From positions 1-64,000 of the forward strand of contig NZ_FOVM01000006.1 in NCBI RefSeq assembly GCF_900115155.1: DNA of 64,000 nt. The letters run 5' to 3'. Positions 42,163 to 50,933 of this stretch are shown here, one piece after another. Made by a program: the position numbers and the translations under genes. The notes beneath the pieces are model-generated. The model did no database searches and was not told the origin of the DNA. It saw nothing but the letters and a program-made list of their open reading frames with translations. The DNA comes from Mycetocola miduiensis (GTDB lineage Bacteria; Actinomycetota; Actinomycetes; Actinomycetales; Microbacteriaceae). Position 1 is the first letter of the stretch. Each line of letters starts with the position of its first letter.

Positions 42163-43104
42163 TCAGCGGCCTCTCAGTTCGTTGCTTCGAGCTCGAAGTA
42201 CCTGCTCGGCGATGACGAGGTCCTCCCACGACATCCCTGAACTTTTGAACACCCGGGGTCGGCTGTGGTCGACGGATGCCTCCCCGGTCGCCAGGTCGCG
42301 GAGCGGCACGAGGGATTCGGCGGAAAGCACCCCTTCTGCCCGGGGTATCAGGACGTCACCGGCCTCACGCAGCGCGACGGCGACATCCTCGACCACCACC
42401 TGCGCGCGGGTCATCAGGGCGGAATCGAGTTCGCGGGCGCCCGGCTCGTGGGAGCCGACGGCGATCGTGCAGGAATCGGTGGGAACAGTCGACCCGTCGA
42501 AGAGCGGAGTGCGAGCCGTGGTCGCGCACACGATCAGCTGCGCGTCCCGCACCGCCTCGGGGGTGCCCAGGGTCGCGGTGAAACCCGCATCGGTGAGCCG
42601 ATCGACGAGGTCCTGGGCCCTCCCGGCATGTCGCGCCACGATACTCACCCGGCCGAACGGACGAATCGCGTACATCGCCTCGACGTGTCCCTGGGCTTGG
42701 GGCCCCGAGCCGAAGACGACGAGGTGGTCGACCGTCTCGGGTGCGAGGTAACTCGCCGCGGCCGCCGAGACGGCCGGGGTCCGCAGTGTGGTCAGCGCGG
42801 TGCCGTCGAGCAGCGCGGCCGGCGTCAGGGTTTGGGCGTCCATCAGAAGATAGATGCCTTGGATCCGCTCCAGCCCCAGCGCCGCGTTGCCCGGCGCGAC
42901 GGTGGCGACCTTCACGCCCACAGCATCCGCAGACTCCGACGGCATGAGCAGCAGCTGCCCGTTCGTGAGGTCGAGGATGCTGCGGGCCGGGTCGGTCGCC
43001 GGGTCAGGACCGGTCGCGAGGTGACGACGAAGAGCCTCAACAGCGGAGACGTAGTCGACGGCGGCGAAGACCTCCTCGGCGGAGATCCAGGGCAGCGCGG
43101 TCAT
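42163..43104 (-). CDS. Ornithine cyclodeaminase/mu-crystallin-family reductase (likely 1-pyrroline-2-carboxylate reductase)
   Basis: This is a 313-residue protein with the family Rossmann core DHLVVFGSGPQAQGHVEAMYAIRPF and the substrate-side GTALTTLRTPAVSAAAASYL. Members cyclise ornithine or reduce 1-pyrroline-2-carboxylate to L-proline with NAD(P)H. The gene is translationally coupled (ATGA overlap) to a proline-racemase-family gene and sits in a hydroxyproline region, so the reductase role, which finishes 3-hydroxyproline breakdown after dehydration, is the best inference. Confidence 0.85.
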   Translation of the reverse strand: MTALPWISAEEVFAAVDYVSAVEALRRHLATGPDPATDPARSILDLTNGQLLLMPSESADAVGVKVATVAPGNAALGLERIQGIYLLMDAQTLTPAALLDGTALTTLRTPAVSAAAASYLAPETVDHLVVFGSGPQAQGHVEAMYAIRPFGRVSIVARHAGRAQDLVDRLTDAGFTATLGTPEAVRDAQLIVCATTARTPLFDGSTVPTDSCTIAVGSHEPGARELDSALMTRAQVVVEDVAVALREAGDVLIPRAEGVLSAESLVPLRDLATGEASVDHSRPRVFKSSGMSWEDLVIAEQVLRARSNELRGR

Positions 43105-44126
43105 CGGAGCACGAACCCTTCGCCGATCGGGTCGGCCGGGTCGAGGCTGAAGCTGTGCTCGCCCGTTCGGTACGCCATCCCCTCGACCTCGGCAATCACT
43201 CCCACGCCGCCGGGTACATCCGTGGCCGCGGATCGGACCCGGCCGAGAAACCGCGAATCGACGATCGAGTCGTGGGTGAGCACCTGGCCGGGACGGAGCC
43301 GGCCGTCAGCGGAGAGTTCGGCGACCCGCGCCGCAGTTCCCGACCCGCACGGGGAGCGGTCGACCCTGCCGTCGGCGAACACCGTCATGTTGCGCTGGTG
43401 TGGCCCGTCGGGGCCGTCGCCGAAGTCCTCGAAGAGGATGGTGCCGTACACGCCGCTCAGGCGGTCGTCGAGCGGATGCTGCGCGAGCGGTGAGTCGTTG
43501 AGCGTCCATTTGATCTCACGGCCGAGTTCGAGAAGGGTCGCGTAGTGCTCGAGGGTGACGCTGAGGCCGAGCTGGCGGACGTCGACGCTCGCGTACAGCG
43601 CCCCGCCGAACGTCAGCCCGGCGGCGACCGGGCCTCGAGACGTGGCGACCTCCACCGATTCGGCGACCCGGTAGGACGCGACGTTCTCGAAAACGACCGA
43701 GTCGATGCTTCCGCCGACGGTCCGGACGTGGGCCACCACCCGGCCGGAGGGTACGTCGATCGTCACCGGGGTGACTGCATCCGGTTCAGCCGCGACCAGA
43801 CCGCTGCTGACGGCCCACGCGCCGAGCGCGATCGTGCCGTGCCCGCAGGCCGTCGAGTAGCCGTCATTGTGCCAGAACAGAACCCCGAAGTCGGCACCAT
43901 CGTCGTCCGGCGGAACGACAAAGCCGCCGTACATGTCGGCGTGGCCCCGCGGCTCACGGCACAGAAGGCGGCGAATCGTTTCCAGGTCGGGGGAATTCTG
44001 CGCGAAGACCCGTCGTTCGGCGACGGTCGCACCCATAATGTCAGGGAAGCCGTCGACGACGATCCGGAACGGTTCTCCGGCGGTGTGGTAGTCGATCGAC
44101 CGGAGAGACTCGGTGGTATGGCACAT
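43101..44126 (-). CDS. Proline-racemase-family enzyme (hydroxyproline 2-epimerase or related)
   Basis: This is a 341-residue protein. Both family cysteines are present: in the first motif YSTACGHGTIALG and the second DRSPCGSGTAARVAEL. Cys/Cys pairs are found in proline racemases and hydroxyproline 2-epimerases, whereas characterised trans-3-hydroxyproline dehydratases usually have Cys/Thr or Ser/Cys. Epimerisation is therefore favoured, perhaps of 3-hydroxyproline given the coupled reductase gene. The ATG at 44126 is followed by the family start SIDYHTAGEPFRIVVDG. It is divergent from the GntR regulator. Confidence 0.87.
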   Translation of the reverse strand: MCHTTESLRSIDYHTAGEPFRIVVDGFPDIMGATVAERRVFAQNSPDLETIRRLLCREPRGHADMYGGFVVPPDDDGADFGVLFWHNDGYSTACGHGTIALGAWAVSSGLVAAEPDAVTPVTIDVPSGRVVAHVRTVGGSIDSVVFENVASYRVAESVEVATSRGPVAAGLTFGGALYASVDVRQLGLSVTLEHYATLLELGREIKWTLNDSPLAQHPLDDRLSGVYGTILFEDFGDGPDGPHQRNMTVFADGRVDRSPCGSGTAARVAELSADGRLRPGQVLTHDSIVDSRFLGRVRSAATDVPGGVGVIAEVEGMAYRTGEHSFSLDPADPIGEGFVLR

Positions 44127-44206
44127 ATCATGAGAGTACTGAGCGGTCTGACGAAAAGCGACCATGTGGAAAAGGCATGGGCTGGCTACCGATGAAATGG
44201 AGAGAC

Positions 44207-44878
44207 ATGACCACCCGAGCGATAGGCAAGATCGAGCAATCGGAGAGTCTGCGCGGCCGGATCGGGGAGTCCCTGTCTGCGGCGATCATCTCGGGTGAGC
44301 TCTCGCCCGGATCCCTCGTCTCGGTGCCCACCCTCGCGGCGCAATTCGAAGTGTCGGCGACCCCTGTGCGGGAGGCGATGCTCGACCTCGCCCAACGGGG
44401 ATTTGTCGAGCCGGTACGCAATAAGGGGTTCCGTGTCACGACGGTGAGCCTTGAAGAGCTCCGCGACATCATCGAGGTGCGGCAGCTGCTCGAAGCGCCC
44501 GCGATGCGTTCACTCGTCGGTGAGCTGTCCGCCGACGACCTGGCGTTCTGGCGGGAGCAAGCCACCACAATCGCAGGTCACGCCGAACGGGGCGAGCTCA
44601 CCTCGTTCATCGAGAGCGACCGGAATTTCCACCTCGGACTGATCGGTCTACACGGCAACAGCCGACTCGTCGCGATGGTGAGCGAACTGCGCTCCCAGAC
44701 GCGCATGGTCAATCTTGCTGCGATGCGGGAGAGCCCGGAACTCGCCCAGTCCGCGCGCGAACACCACGAGATGCTCGACCTCCTCGAGTCCGGCAACGGC
44801 GCTGAACTCGAGGAACTCACCGTGCGGCACCTTTCGCACGTCGTCGCCTGGTGGGGTACGCCGAAAAGCTCCGATTAG
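44207..44878 (+). CDS. GntR-family regulator (FCD/FadR subfamily)
   Basis: This is a 223-residue protein: winged helix SLRGRIGESLSAAIISGEL and LAAQFEVSATPVREAMLDLAQRGFVEPVRNKGFRVT, followed by the all-helical FCD domain with metal ligands expected in ESDRNFHLGLIGL and REHHEMLDLLESG. The ATG at 44207 has GGAGA upstream; two in-frame ATGs earlier are possible. It lies between the divergent racemase/reductase operon and the Liv-hydroxyproline operon and probably regulates both, with a hydroxyproline intermediate as effector. Confidence 0.9.
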   Translation: MTTRAIGKIEQSESLRGRIGESLSAAIISGELSPGSLVSVPTLAAQFEVSATPVREAMLDLAQRGFVEPVRNKGFRVTTVSLEELRDIIEVRQLLEAPAMRSLVGELSADDLAFWREQATTIAGHAERGELTSFIESDRNFHLGLIGLHGNSRLVAMVSELRSQTRMVNLAAMRESPELAQSAREHHEMLDLLESGNGAELEELTVRHLSHVVAWWGTPKSSD

Positions 44879-44895
44879 GTGGTTGCGCGTTCTCC

Positions 44896-44929
44896 TTGAC
44901 GCATGCGGGGTGGCATGTCATATTGTACT
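44896..44929 (+). promoter_or_regulatory. Promoter of the Liv-hydroxyproline operon with possible operator
   Basis: TTGACG (44896-44901) and CATATT (44919-44924) have 17-bp spacing. TGTCATATTGTACT (44916-44929) overlaps the -10 box and matches 9 of 14 positions of the perfect palindrome at 51372-51385, so it could be a weaker site for the same GntR protein. Transcript start would be near 44931, giving a leader of about 73 nt. Confidence 0.5.
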
Positions 44930-45003
44930 GGCGCCACACCAAGCAGCGTTGGGCTGACATTCCCAACGGCCACCCGGCTGTCACATCGAAGGAGATGCAG
45001 GCA

Positions 45004-46173
45004 ATGAGAATCAAAAGACACAGCACCGTCTTGATCACAATCGCAGCAGCGGTTCTACTGACCACGTCCGGATGCAGCGGCGGGCTGCTCGGCGGCGGCG
45101 AATCGGAAGGCGAAAGCGCTGGCCCGATCAAACTGGCCATGGTCATCCCCATCTCGGGAAGCAGTGCGCCCACCGGTAAGTACATGGAGAACGGCGCTCA
45201 GCTCGCCATCAACGAGATCAACGAAGACGGCGGGATCCTCGACGGCCGGGAACTGGAGCTTGTCGTCGGTGACGAAGCGTGTGACCCCCAGCAGGGCGTC
45301 GCGAGCGCGAACAAGGCCGTCTCGGCCGGGGCCGTCGTCTCTGTCGGCGGCTACTGCTCAGGAGCCACCCTGCCGCAGCTGCCGATCTTCGAGAAGGCCG
45401 GGATCCCGATGATCATCCCCGCGGCGAACTCGCAGGACCTGGTCAACCAGAAGCTCAAGAACGTGTTCATGATCAACGGAACCGGCAAGCAGCAGTCCAC
45501 CGCGGCGCTCGACTTCATCAAGAAGCAGGGTTTCACCACGGTCGCTTTGGTCGATGACAACACGAGTTACTCCAAGGACATCAACGTCGAGACCGCCAAG
45601 CAGATCGAAGAAGACGGCTCCGCAACGGTCGCCCTCAGCACCTCGGTCACGGCCGGTGAGAGTGACTACTCGGCCGTCGTCCGCGACATCATGAACGCCA
45701 ACCCTGAGCTCGTCTACTGGACCGGCTACTACCAGGAGGGCGGGCTGATCATCAACCAGCTCAAGAAGGCTGGATTTGCCGGACAGATCATGGTCGCCGA
45801 CGGCAGCGTCGACCCCTCTCTCTCGGAGATCGCCGGTGCCGGTGCCGAAGGCGTCTACGCAACGATGACCCAGACCCCCGACACGATCGAGGGAGCTGAA
45901 GACTGGATCGCGAACTACGAAGAGGAGTTCGGATCGGCTCCCGGCCCGTACTCGACCCAGTCCTACGACGCCGTCCGGCTCGCAGCCGAGGCGATCGAGC
46001 AGGCCGGTTCTACCGACGGAGACAAGATCATCGACGCGCTCGAGGCAATCGACGGCTTCACGATGTTCTCTGGCCCGCTCAAGTTCACGCCGGAGCACAC
46101 CCTCTCCAGTGGCGGGTTCGTCATCCTCAAGATCCAGGATGGCACCTTCGTTCTCGAAGACGACCTGTCCTGA
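45004..46173 (+). CDS. livK: Branched-chain/hydroxyproline ABC binding lipoprotein (LivK type)
   Basis: This is a 389-residue lipoprotein (lipobox TSGC, Cys24) with the Leu/Ile/Val-binding fold: IKLAMVIPISGSSAPTGKYMENGAQLAINEIN, VSVGGYCSGATLPQLPIFEKAGIPMIIPAAN and ELVYWTGYYQEGGLIINQLKKAGF. The ATG at 45004 is 9 nt after AAGGAG. Gene context suggests that the ligand is hydroxyproline or a related imino acid rather than leucine. A hairpin follows it within the operon, probably raising its level over the other subunits. Confidence 0.9.
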   Translation: MRIKRHSTVLITIAAAVLLTTSGCSGGLLGGGESEGESAGPIKLAMVIPISGSSAPTGKYMENGAQLAINEINEDGGILDGRELELVVGDEACDPQQGVASANKAVSAGAVVSVGGYCSGATLPQLPIFEKAGIPMIIPAANSQDLVNQKLKNVFMINGTGKQQSTAALDFIKKQGFTTVALVDDNTSYSKDINVETAKQIEEDGSATVALSTSVTAGESDYSAVVRDIMNANPELVYWTGYYQEGGLIINQLKKAGFAGQIMVADGSVDPSLSEIAGAGAEGVYATMTQTPDTIEGAEDWIANYEEEFGSAPGPYSTQSYDAVRLAAEAIEQAGSTDGDKIIDALEAIDGFTMFSGPLKFTPEHTLSSGGFVILKIQDGTFVLEDDLS

Positions 46174-46181
46174 TTGACGAC

Positions 46182-46215
46182 GGATGCCGCGTCGCGCTCG
46201 CGTGACGCGGCATCC
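46182..46215 (+). terminator. Hairpin between livK and livH
   Basis: GGATGCCGCGTC (46182-46193) and GACGCGGCATCC (46204-46215) form a perfect 12-bp stem with a 10-nt loop, 8 bp after the stop. A partial terminator or RNA-stabilising structure is likely. Confidence 0.6.
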
Positions 46216-46243
46216 GCTCAATCTTCTGTGAAACGGATTCCCC

Positions 46244-47137
46244 ATGATGCAACTCATCTGGGACGGGCTCTTCGTCGGTTCCTTCTACGCCTTGATCGCG
46301 CTGGGCTACAGCATGGTCTACGGCATCATCAAACTCCTCAACTTCGCCCACGGCGACCTGTACATGCTCGGCGCTTTCATCGCATTCGCCGTGCTGTCGT
46401 CGCTCGGCGGCATCCCAGCGTCGCTCTCGATCGGCGCCCTGCTCGTCGTGCTGCTGCTGAGCATGCTGCTCACCGGTACGGCCGGTGTGCTGATCGAACG
46501 GTTCGCCTACCGGCCGCTGCGCGGTGCGCCCAGGCTCGCGGTGCTGATCACCGCGGTGGGCGTCTCGTTCTCGCTCGAGTACGGCGTCGCCGCTCTCGCC
46601 GGACCGAACCCCAAGGCATTCCCGATCCGCCTCGAGGGTGAAGTGTTCAACCTCATCGGCGCCCGGGTGTCGCTGCCGCAGATCGTGCTGATGATCATCG
46701 CCGGTCTGCTCATGATCGGCCTCAACAGCTATATCCACAACACGTCGACCGGCCGGGCCATGCGGTCCATCGCCCTCGACCGGAATGCGTCGCTGCTGAT
46801 GGGCATCAACGTCAACTCCGTTATCGCCCGCACCTTCTTCATCGGCTCGGCACTTGCCGGCGCCGCGGGAGTGATGGCTGGCGCGTACTACGGCAAGATC
46901 GACTTTTTGATGGGGTTCATCATCGGCCTCAAGGCTTTCACCGCCGCTGTCATCGGCGGCATCGGAAACATCAAGGGCGCCATGCTCGGTGGCCTCGTCC
47001 TCGGCTTCGTCGAGGCGTTCGGCGCCCAGTGGTTCGGCGGGCAGTGGCGTGACGTGTTCGCCTTCGCCGTGCTCATCCTGTTCCTCACGCTGCGGCCGAC
47101 GGGCATCCTGGGCGAACGAGTGACGGAGCGTGTCTGA
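46244..47137 (+). CDS. livH: Branched-chain-type ABC permease LivH
   Basis: This is a 297-residue permease with about eight helices. The opening IWDGLFVGSFYALIALGYSMVYGIIKLLNFAHGDLYMLGAF, the QIVLMIIAGLLMIGL region and KAFTAAVIGGIGNIKGAMLGGLVLGFVEAFG (ATPase-contact loop) are classical LivH. Its stop overlaps the start of LivM by one base. It forms the channel with LivM. Confidence 0.93.
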   Translation: MMQLIWDGLFVGSFYALIALGYSMVYGIIKLLNFAHGDLYMLGAFIAFAVLSSLGGIPASLSIGALLVVLLLSMLLTGTAGVLIERFAYRPLRGAPRLAVLITAVGVSFSLEYGVAALAGPNPKAFPIRLEGEVFNLIGARVSLPQIVLMIIAGLLMIGLNSYIHNTSTGRAMRSIALDRNASLLMGINVNSVIARTFFIGSALAGAAGVMAGAYYGKIDFLMGFIIGLKAFTAAVIGGIGNIKGAMLGGLVLGFVEAFGAQWFGGQWRDVFAFAVLILFLTLRPTGILGERVTERV

Positions 47138-48177
47138 TGACTGAGAACGTAGACACCACCCTCGCGCCGAAGAGAGTCCGGCCGCCGTCGAACTGGCTGT
47201 CCCGCCTGTTCGAAAGCAAGCAGCTCGGCTGGATCGCCCTCGCCCTCGCTGTTGCCATTCCGTTCATCAACGCCACGCCATATGTGCTGAACGTTTTGAC
47301 CACGGCGGCGATCTTCGTGCTGCTCGCCTCCGGCCTCAATATCGTCGTCGGGTACTGCGGGCTTCTCGACCTTGGCTACATCGCGTTCATGGCGGTGGGA
47401 GCGTACACGGCTGGAATCGTCTCGAAAGCGTTCGAACTGCCGCTGCTGTTCACCGTCCCGGTCGTTCTCGTGATGACGATCCTCGCCGGCCTGATCATCG
47501 GGGCGCCGACGCTCCGGCTTCGCAGCGACTACCTCGCCATCGTCACGCTTGGGTTCGGTGAGATCACCCGCATCACAGCAAACAACCTGGCGATCACCGG
47601 TGGGCCTTCCGGCATCTTCGGCATCCCTGGCATCCTGAAGATCGGTGATTTCGACTTCCAGCAGCCGGCGGTGTTCTACTTCGTCACCGTCTTCGTCGTC
47701 GCGGGCATGGTGCTCGCCGCGGCCCGGCTCGGCAAGTCCCGGCTCGGCCGGGCATGGCGATTCGTCCGTGAAGACGAGGATGCCGCGGAGGCCATGGGCA
47801 TTCACACCTACAAGGTGAAGCTCCTTGCGTACATCTTCGGGGCCATCTGGGGCGGCATCGGCGGTGTGCTGTTCGCCGGGCACTTCTCCGCGGTTGCACC
47901 GCAGAGCTTCATCTTCCTGCAGTCAGCCCTCGTCCTCATGGCCGTTGTGCTCGGCGGAATGGGAAACACCCGCGGTGTCGTGCTCGGCGCTCTCGTCATC
48001 AGCCTGCTCCCCGAGCTGCTGCGCGACCTGGCCGAGTACCGCTACCTGGCCTTCGGCATCCTGCTCGTGATCGTGATGGTGTTCCGTCCGCAGGGCTTCT
48101 GGCCTGCACGCGGTTACGAACCGGAGCGCGTGCCGACAGGCGACAAGGAACCGGCCGTGGCAGGAGGCACGAAATGA
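47137..48177 (+). CDS. livM: Branched-chain-type ABC permease LivM
   Basis: This is a 346-residue permease with a hydrophilic N-terminus of about 30 residues and about ten helices. LivM markers are LNIVVGYCGLLDLGYIAFMAVGAYTAGIV, TLRLRSDYLAIVTLGFGEITRI, GRAWRFVREDEDAAEAMGIHTYKVKLLAYIFGA (the EAA-like loop) and GGMGNTRGVVLGALV. It overlaps LivG by 4 bp. Confidence 0.93.
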   Translation: MTENVDTTLAPKRVRPPSNWLSRLFESKQLGWIALALAVAIPFINATPYVLNVLTTAAIFVLLASGLNIVVGYCGLLDLGYIAFMAVGAYTAGIVSKAFELPLLFTVPVVLVMTILAGLIIGAPTLRLRSDYLAIVTLGFGEITRITANNLAITGGPSGIFGIPGILKIGDFDFQQPAVFYFVTVFVVAGMVLAAARLGKSRLGRAWRFVREDEDAAEAMGIHTYKVKLLAYIFGAIWGGIGGVLFAGHFSAVAPQSFIFLQSALVLMAVVLGGMGNTRGVVLGALVISLLPELLRDLAEYRYLAFGILLVIVMVFRPQGFWPARGYEPERVPTGDKEPAVAGGTK

Positions 48178-48965
48178 GCGCCGTCCTCGAGGTGAAAGAC
48201 CTCCAGATCGCCTTCGGCGGGGTCAAAGCCGTCGACGGTCTCTCGTTCGACGTTCACGCGAAGCAGATCGTCGCGGTGATCGGCCCGAACGGCGCCGGCA
48301 AGACCAGCGCGTTCAACTGCATCACCGGTTTCTACAAACCGACCGCCGGATCGGTCCTGCTGAACGGCAACGCCATCACGGGCAAACGGCCGGCCGACAT
48401 CGCCGCCGCCGGGGTGTCGCGCACGTTCCAGAACCTGCGCCTGTTCCCCGACCTCACCGTGCTCGACAACGTACGCGCCGGCATGCACCTCTACGGCGGG
48501 CAGAGCTGGGCGGATGCGATCTTCCACACTCCCCGATTCAAGCGGAGTGAGGCGTGGTACACCGAGGAAGCCCACCGCTGGCTCGACTTCGTCGGCTACA
48601 CGGGGCCCCGCGGCGTTCCGATCCGGAACCTCGCCTACGGGCAGCAGAAGCAGGTGGAGATCGCCCGCGCGCTTGCACGCAAGTCCGACCTTCTCCTGCT
48701 CGACGAGCCTGCCGCTGGGCTCAACTACTCCGAGAAGCAACGACTGCTTGAACTATGCAACCGGATCCGTGAGCTCGGCACCGCCATCGTGCTGATCGAG
48801 CACGACATGGGCCTGGTCATGGAGGTCTCGGAGCGGGTCGTCGTGATGAACTTCGGCAAGGAGATCGCCGAAGGCACGCCGGCCCAGGTCAAGGCGAACC
48901 CTGCCGTGATCGAGGCGTACCTCGGCCGCGACGAAGACGAGGAGGTGCCCCATGGCGATGCTTGA
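48174..48965 (+). CDS. livG: Branched-chain-type ABC ATPase LivG
   Basis: This is a 263-residue ATPase: Walker A GPNGAGKTSAFN, Q-loop GVSRTFQNLRLFPDL, signature LAYGQQKQVEIARAL, Walker B LLLLDEPAAGLNYSEK and H-loop VLIEHDMGLVMEVSERVVVMNFGKEIAEGTP. The LivG-type YGQQ signature replaces LSGGQ, as usual for the family. It overlaps LivF by 14 bp. Confidence 0.94.
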   Translation: MSAVLEVKDLQIAFGGVKAVDGLSFDVHAKQIVAVIGPNGAGKTSAFNCITGFYKPTAGSVLLNGNAITGKRPADIAAAGVSRTFQNLRLFPDLTVLDNVRAGMHLYGGQSWADAIFHTPRFKRSEAWYTEEAHRWLDFVGYTGPRGVPIRNLAYGQQKQVEIARALARKSDLLLLDEPAAGLNYSEKQRLLELCNRIRELGTAIVLIEHDMGLVMEVSERVVVMNFGKEIAEGTPAQVKANPAVIEAYLGRDEDEEVPHGDA

Positions 48966-49665
48966 GTTCCAGGACGTCGAAGTGTTCTACGGCAAGGTGC
49001 AAGCGCTCCGTGGGATCAGCCTCAACGTTGAAGAAGGCGAGATCGTCGCCCTGCTCGGCAACAACGGTGCAGGCAAGACGACCACCCTGTCGACGGCATC
49101 CGCCCTCGTGAGGCTGCACTCCGGAAGCGTTCGCTTTGCCGGCAAGGACATCAGCAAGGCTCATCCCTGGAATGTTGTCGACGCTGGACTCATCCACGTG
49201 CCGGAGGGTCGCCGCATCTTCAGCACGCTCAGCGTGCTGGAGAACCTGCAGCTGGGCGGTTACCTCGTCAAGGATCGCGCCACCGTCGCGAAGCGCATCG
49301 AGCGGGTCTACGAGTTGCTTCCGCTGCTCGCGCAGCGCCGGACCCAGCAGGGCGGAACACTCTCCGGTGGCGAGCAGCAGATGCTCGCGATCGGGCGTGG
49401 CCTCGTCGCCGGACCAAAGATGCTCATGCTCGACGAGCCGTCGATGGGTCTCGCGCCGCTGATCGTTGCGCAGGTGATGCGGGTGATCAGCGAGATCCGC
49501 GACCAGGGCACCGCCGTGCTGCTCGTCGAGCAGAACGCGCGGGCTGCGCTCAAGGTCACCGACCGCGCCTACGTGATCGACAACGGCGCCACGACCATCG
49601 AGGGCCGCGCGGCCGACCTGCTCACGGACTCCCGGATCGTCGACGCCTACCTCGGGAATGGATGA
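48952..49665 (+). CDS. livF: Branched-chain-type ABC ATPase LivF
   Basis: This is a 237-residue ATPase: Walker A GNNGAGKTTTLST, VPEGRRIFSTLSVLENLQLGGY (LivF hallmark), signature LSGGEQQMLAIGRGL, Walker B LMLDEPSMGLAPLI and H-loop LLVEQNARAALKVTDRAYVIDNG. It overlaps the aconitase X gene (ATGA), so the importer and the catabolic genes are translationally coupled; this argues that the importer carries hydroxyproline. Confidence 0.94.
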   Translation: MAMLEFQDVEVFYGKVQALRGISLNVEEGEIVALLGNNGAGKTTTLSTASALVRLHSGSVRFAGKDISKAHPWNVVDAGLIHVPEGRRIFSTLSVLENLQLGGYLVKDRATVAKRIERVYELLPLLAQRRTQQGGTLSGGEQQMLAIGRGLVAGPKMLMLDEPSMGLAPLIVAQVMRVISEIRDQGTAVLLVEQNARAALKVTDRAYVIDNGATTIEGRAADLLTDSRIVDAYLGNG

Positions 49666-50933
49666 CAGTGGTTTCCCCTCTCGTCCTCACCGCCGAGGAT
49701 GAAGCGAAGCTCTCGGGCGAGCGAGGCCCCGGTGTGGCGATGGCCATGCGCATCGTCGTCGCGCTCGCACGGGTTGCCGAGGCGACGGAGCTCATCGACG
49801 TCGAGTCGGCCCACATCGACAGCTGCCTGTACCACGGGCAGGCAGGCCTCGACTTCGCCGAAACCCTGGCGCGGCTCGGCGCCCGGGTGTCGGTGCCGAC
49901 GACGCTCAACGTCAGCTCCCTCGACCTGATGCATCCAGGTCTCGTGCGCCTCGACCCGGAAGAGGCGGCGGCCGCTCGCCGGCTGATGGATGCCTACGTG
50001 GCCCTCGGTGCCCGGCCCACCTGGACCTGTGCCCCTTACCAGGTCGATTCCCGCCCAGAGGCGGGCACCGACATCGCCTGGGCCGAGTCGAACGCGATCG
50101 TCTTCGCCAACTCGGTCCTGGGGGCGCGGACCGCCCGCTACGGCGATTTCCTCGATGCCTGTGCTGCGGTCACTGGCCGGGTCCCGCTGGCCGGACTCCA
50201 CCTCCCGGCGGAGCGCGTCCCCACACTCGCCGTGGACTGTTCCGACCTGCCCGCGCATGTCCTCGAGAGTGAAGCGGCCTGGGCCGCACTCGGGTTCGTC
50301 CTTGGCCGGATCGCCGGCGAGGAGGTCAGCATCCTCACCGGCATCGACCCGGCTTCTGTCGACGAGGACCGGCTCAAGGCGCTCGGGGCGACAGCCGCGT
50401 CCAGCGGGGGAGTCGCGCTCTTCCACGTCGCCGGGTCGACCCCAGAAGCGAAAGCGGCCGGTTCCGCGTGGCCGCCGGACGGCATCCGTTCGATCCCTCT
50501 CACCCGCGAGATGCTCACGGCCGCGCGCGACGAGCTTAGCACTGCCGCGACGGATGCCCCGCTCGACGCGATCTCGCTCGGCACGCCGCATTTCTCGCTC
50601 ACCGAATTCGAGAAACTCGCCGACCTGCTCTGTGAGCCGGGGAACTTCGCGTTGCCGGTCTGGATCTCGACATCTCGGTCCGTCCTCGCCGAAGCGCGGG
50701 AGCGCGGATTCCTCGAGCCGTGCGAGCGGGCGGGCGCACAGATCGTTGTCGACACGTGCACCTACCTCGTGCCGATCCTCGCGGACTCGGTCCGGACGAC
50801 CATGACCACGTCCGGCAAGTGGGCCTGGTACGCGCCTGCCAACATGGGCATCAACACAGTGCTCGGCACACTCGCCGAGTGTGTTGCCTCCGCTCGCGCC
50901 GGGCGGGTGATCCGCGATGGAAGCGCCTGGTGA
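49662..50933 (+). CDS. Aconitase X catalytic (large) subunit, probable cis-3-hydroxy-L-proline dehydratase
   Basis: This is a 423-residue DUF521/AcnX protein. Conserved features are LSGERGPGVAMAMRIVVALARV at the start, HIDSCLYHGQAGLDFAE (Cys55), TWTCAPYQ (Cys123), AWAESNAIVFANSVLGARTARYGDFLD and VDTCTYLVPIL, followed by KWAWYAPANMGI. AcnX enzymes of hydroxyproline clusters dehydrate cis-3-hydroxy-L-proline to 1-pyrroline-2-carboxylate. The small subunit is separate and follows with a 17-bp overlap. The product would be reduced to proline by the enzyme at 42163-43104. Confidence 0.88.
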   Translation: MTVVSPLVLTAEDEAKLSGERGPGVAMAMRIVVALARVAEATELIDVESAHIDSCLYHGQAGLDFAETLARLGARVSVPTTLNVSSLDLMHPGLVRLDPEEAAAARRLMDAYVALGARPTWTCAPYQVDSRPEAGTDIAWAESNAIVFANSVLGARTARYGDFLDACAAVTGRVPLAGLHLPAERVPTLAVDCSDLPAHVLESEAAWAALGFVLGRIAGEEVSILTGIDPASVDEDRLKALGATAASSGGVALFHVAGSTPEAKAAGSAWPPDGIRSIPLTREMLTAARDELSTAATDAPLDAISLGTPHFSLTEFEKLADLLCEPGNFALPVWISTSRSVLAEARERGFLEPCERAGAQIVVDTCTYLVPILADSVRTTMTTSGKWAWYAPANMGINTVLGTLAECVASARAGRVIRDGSAW

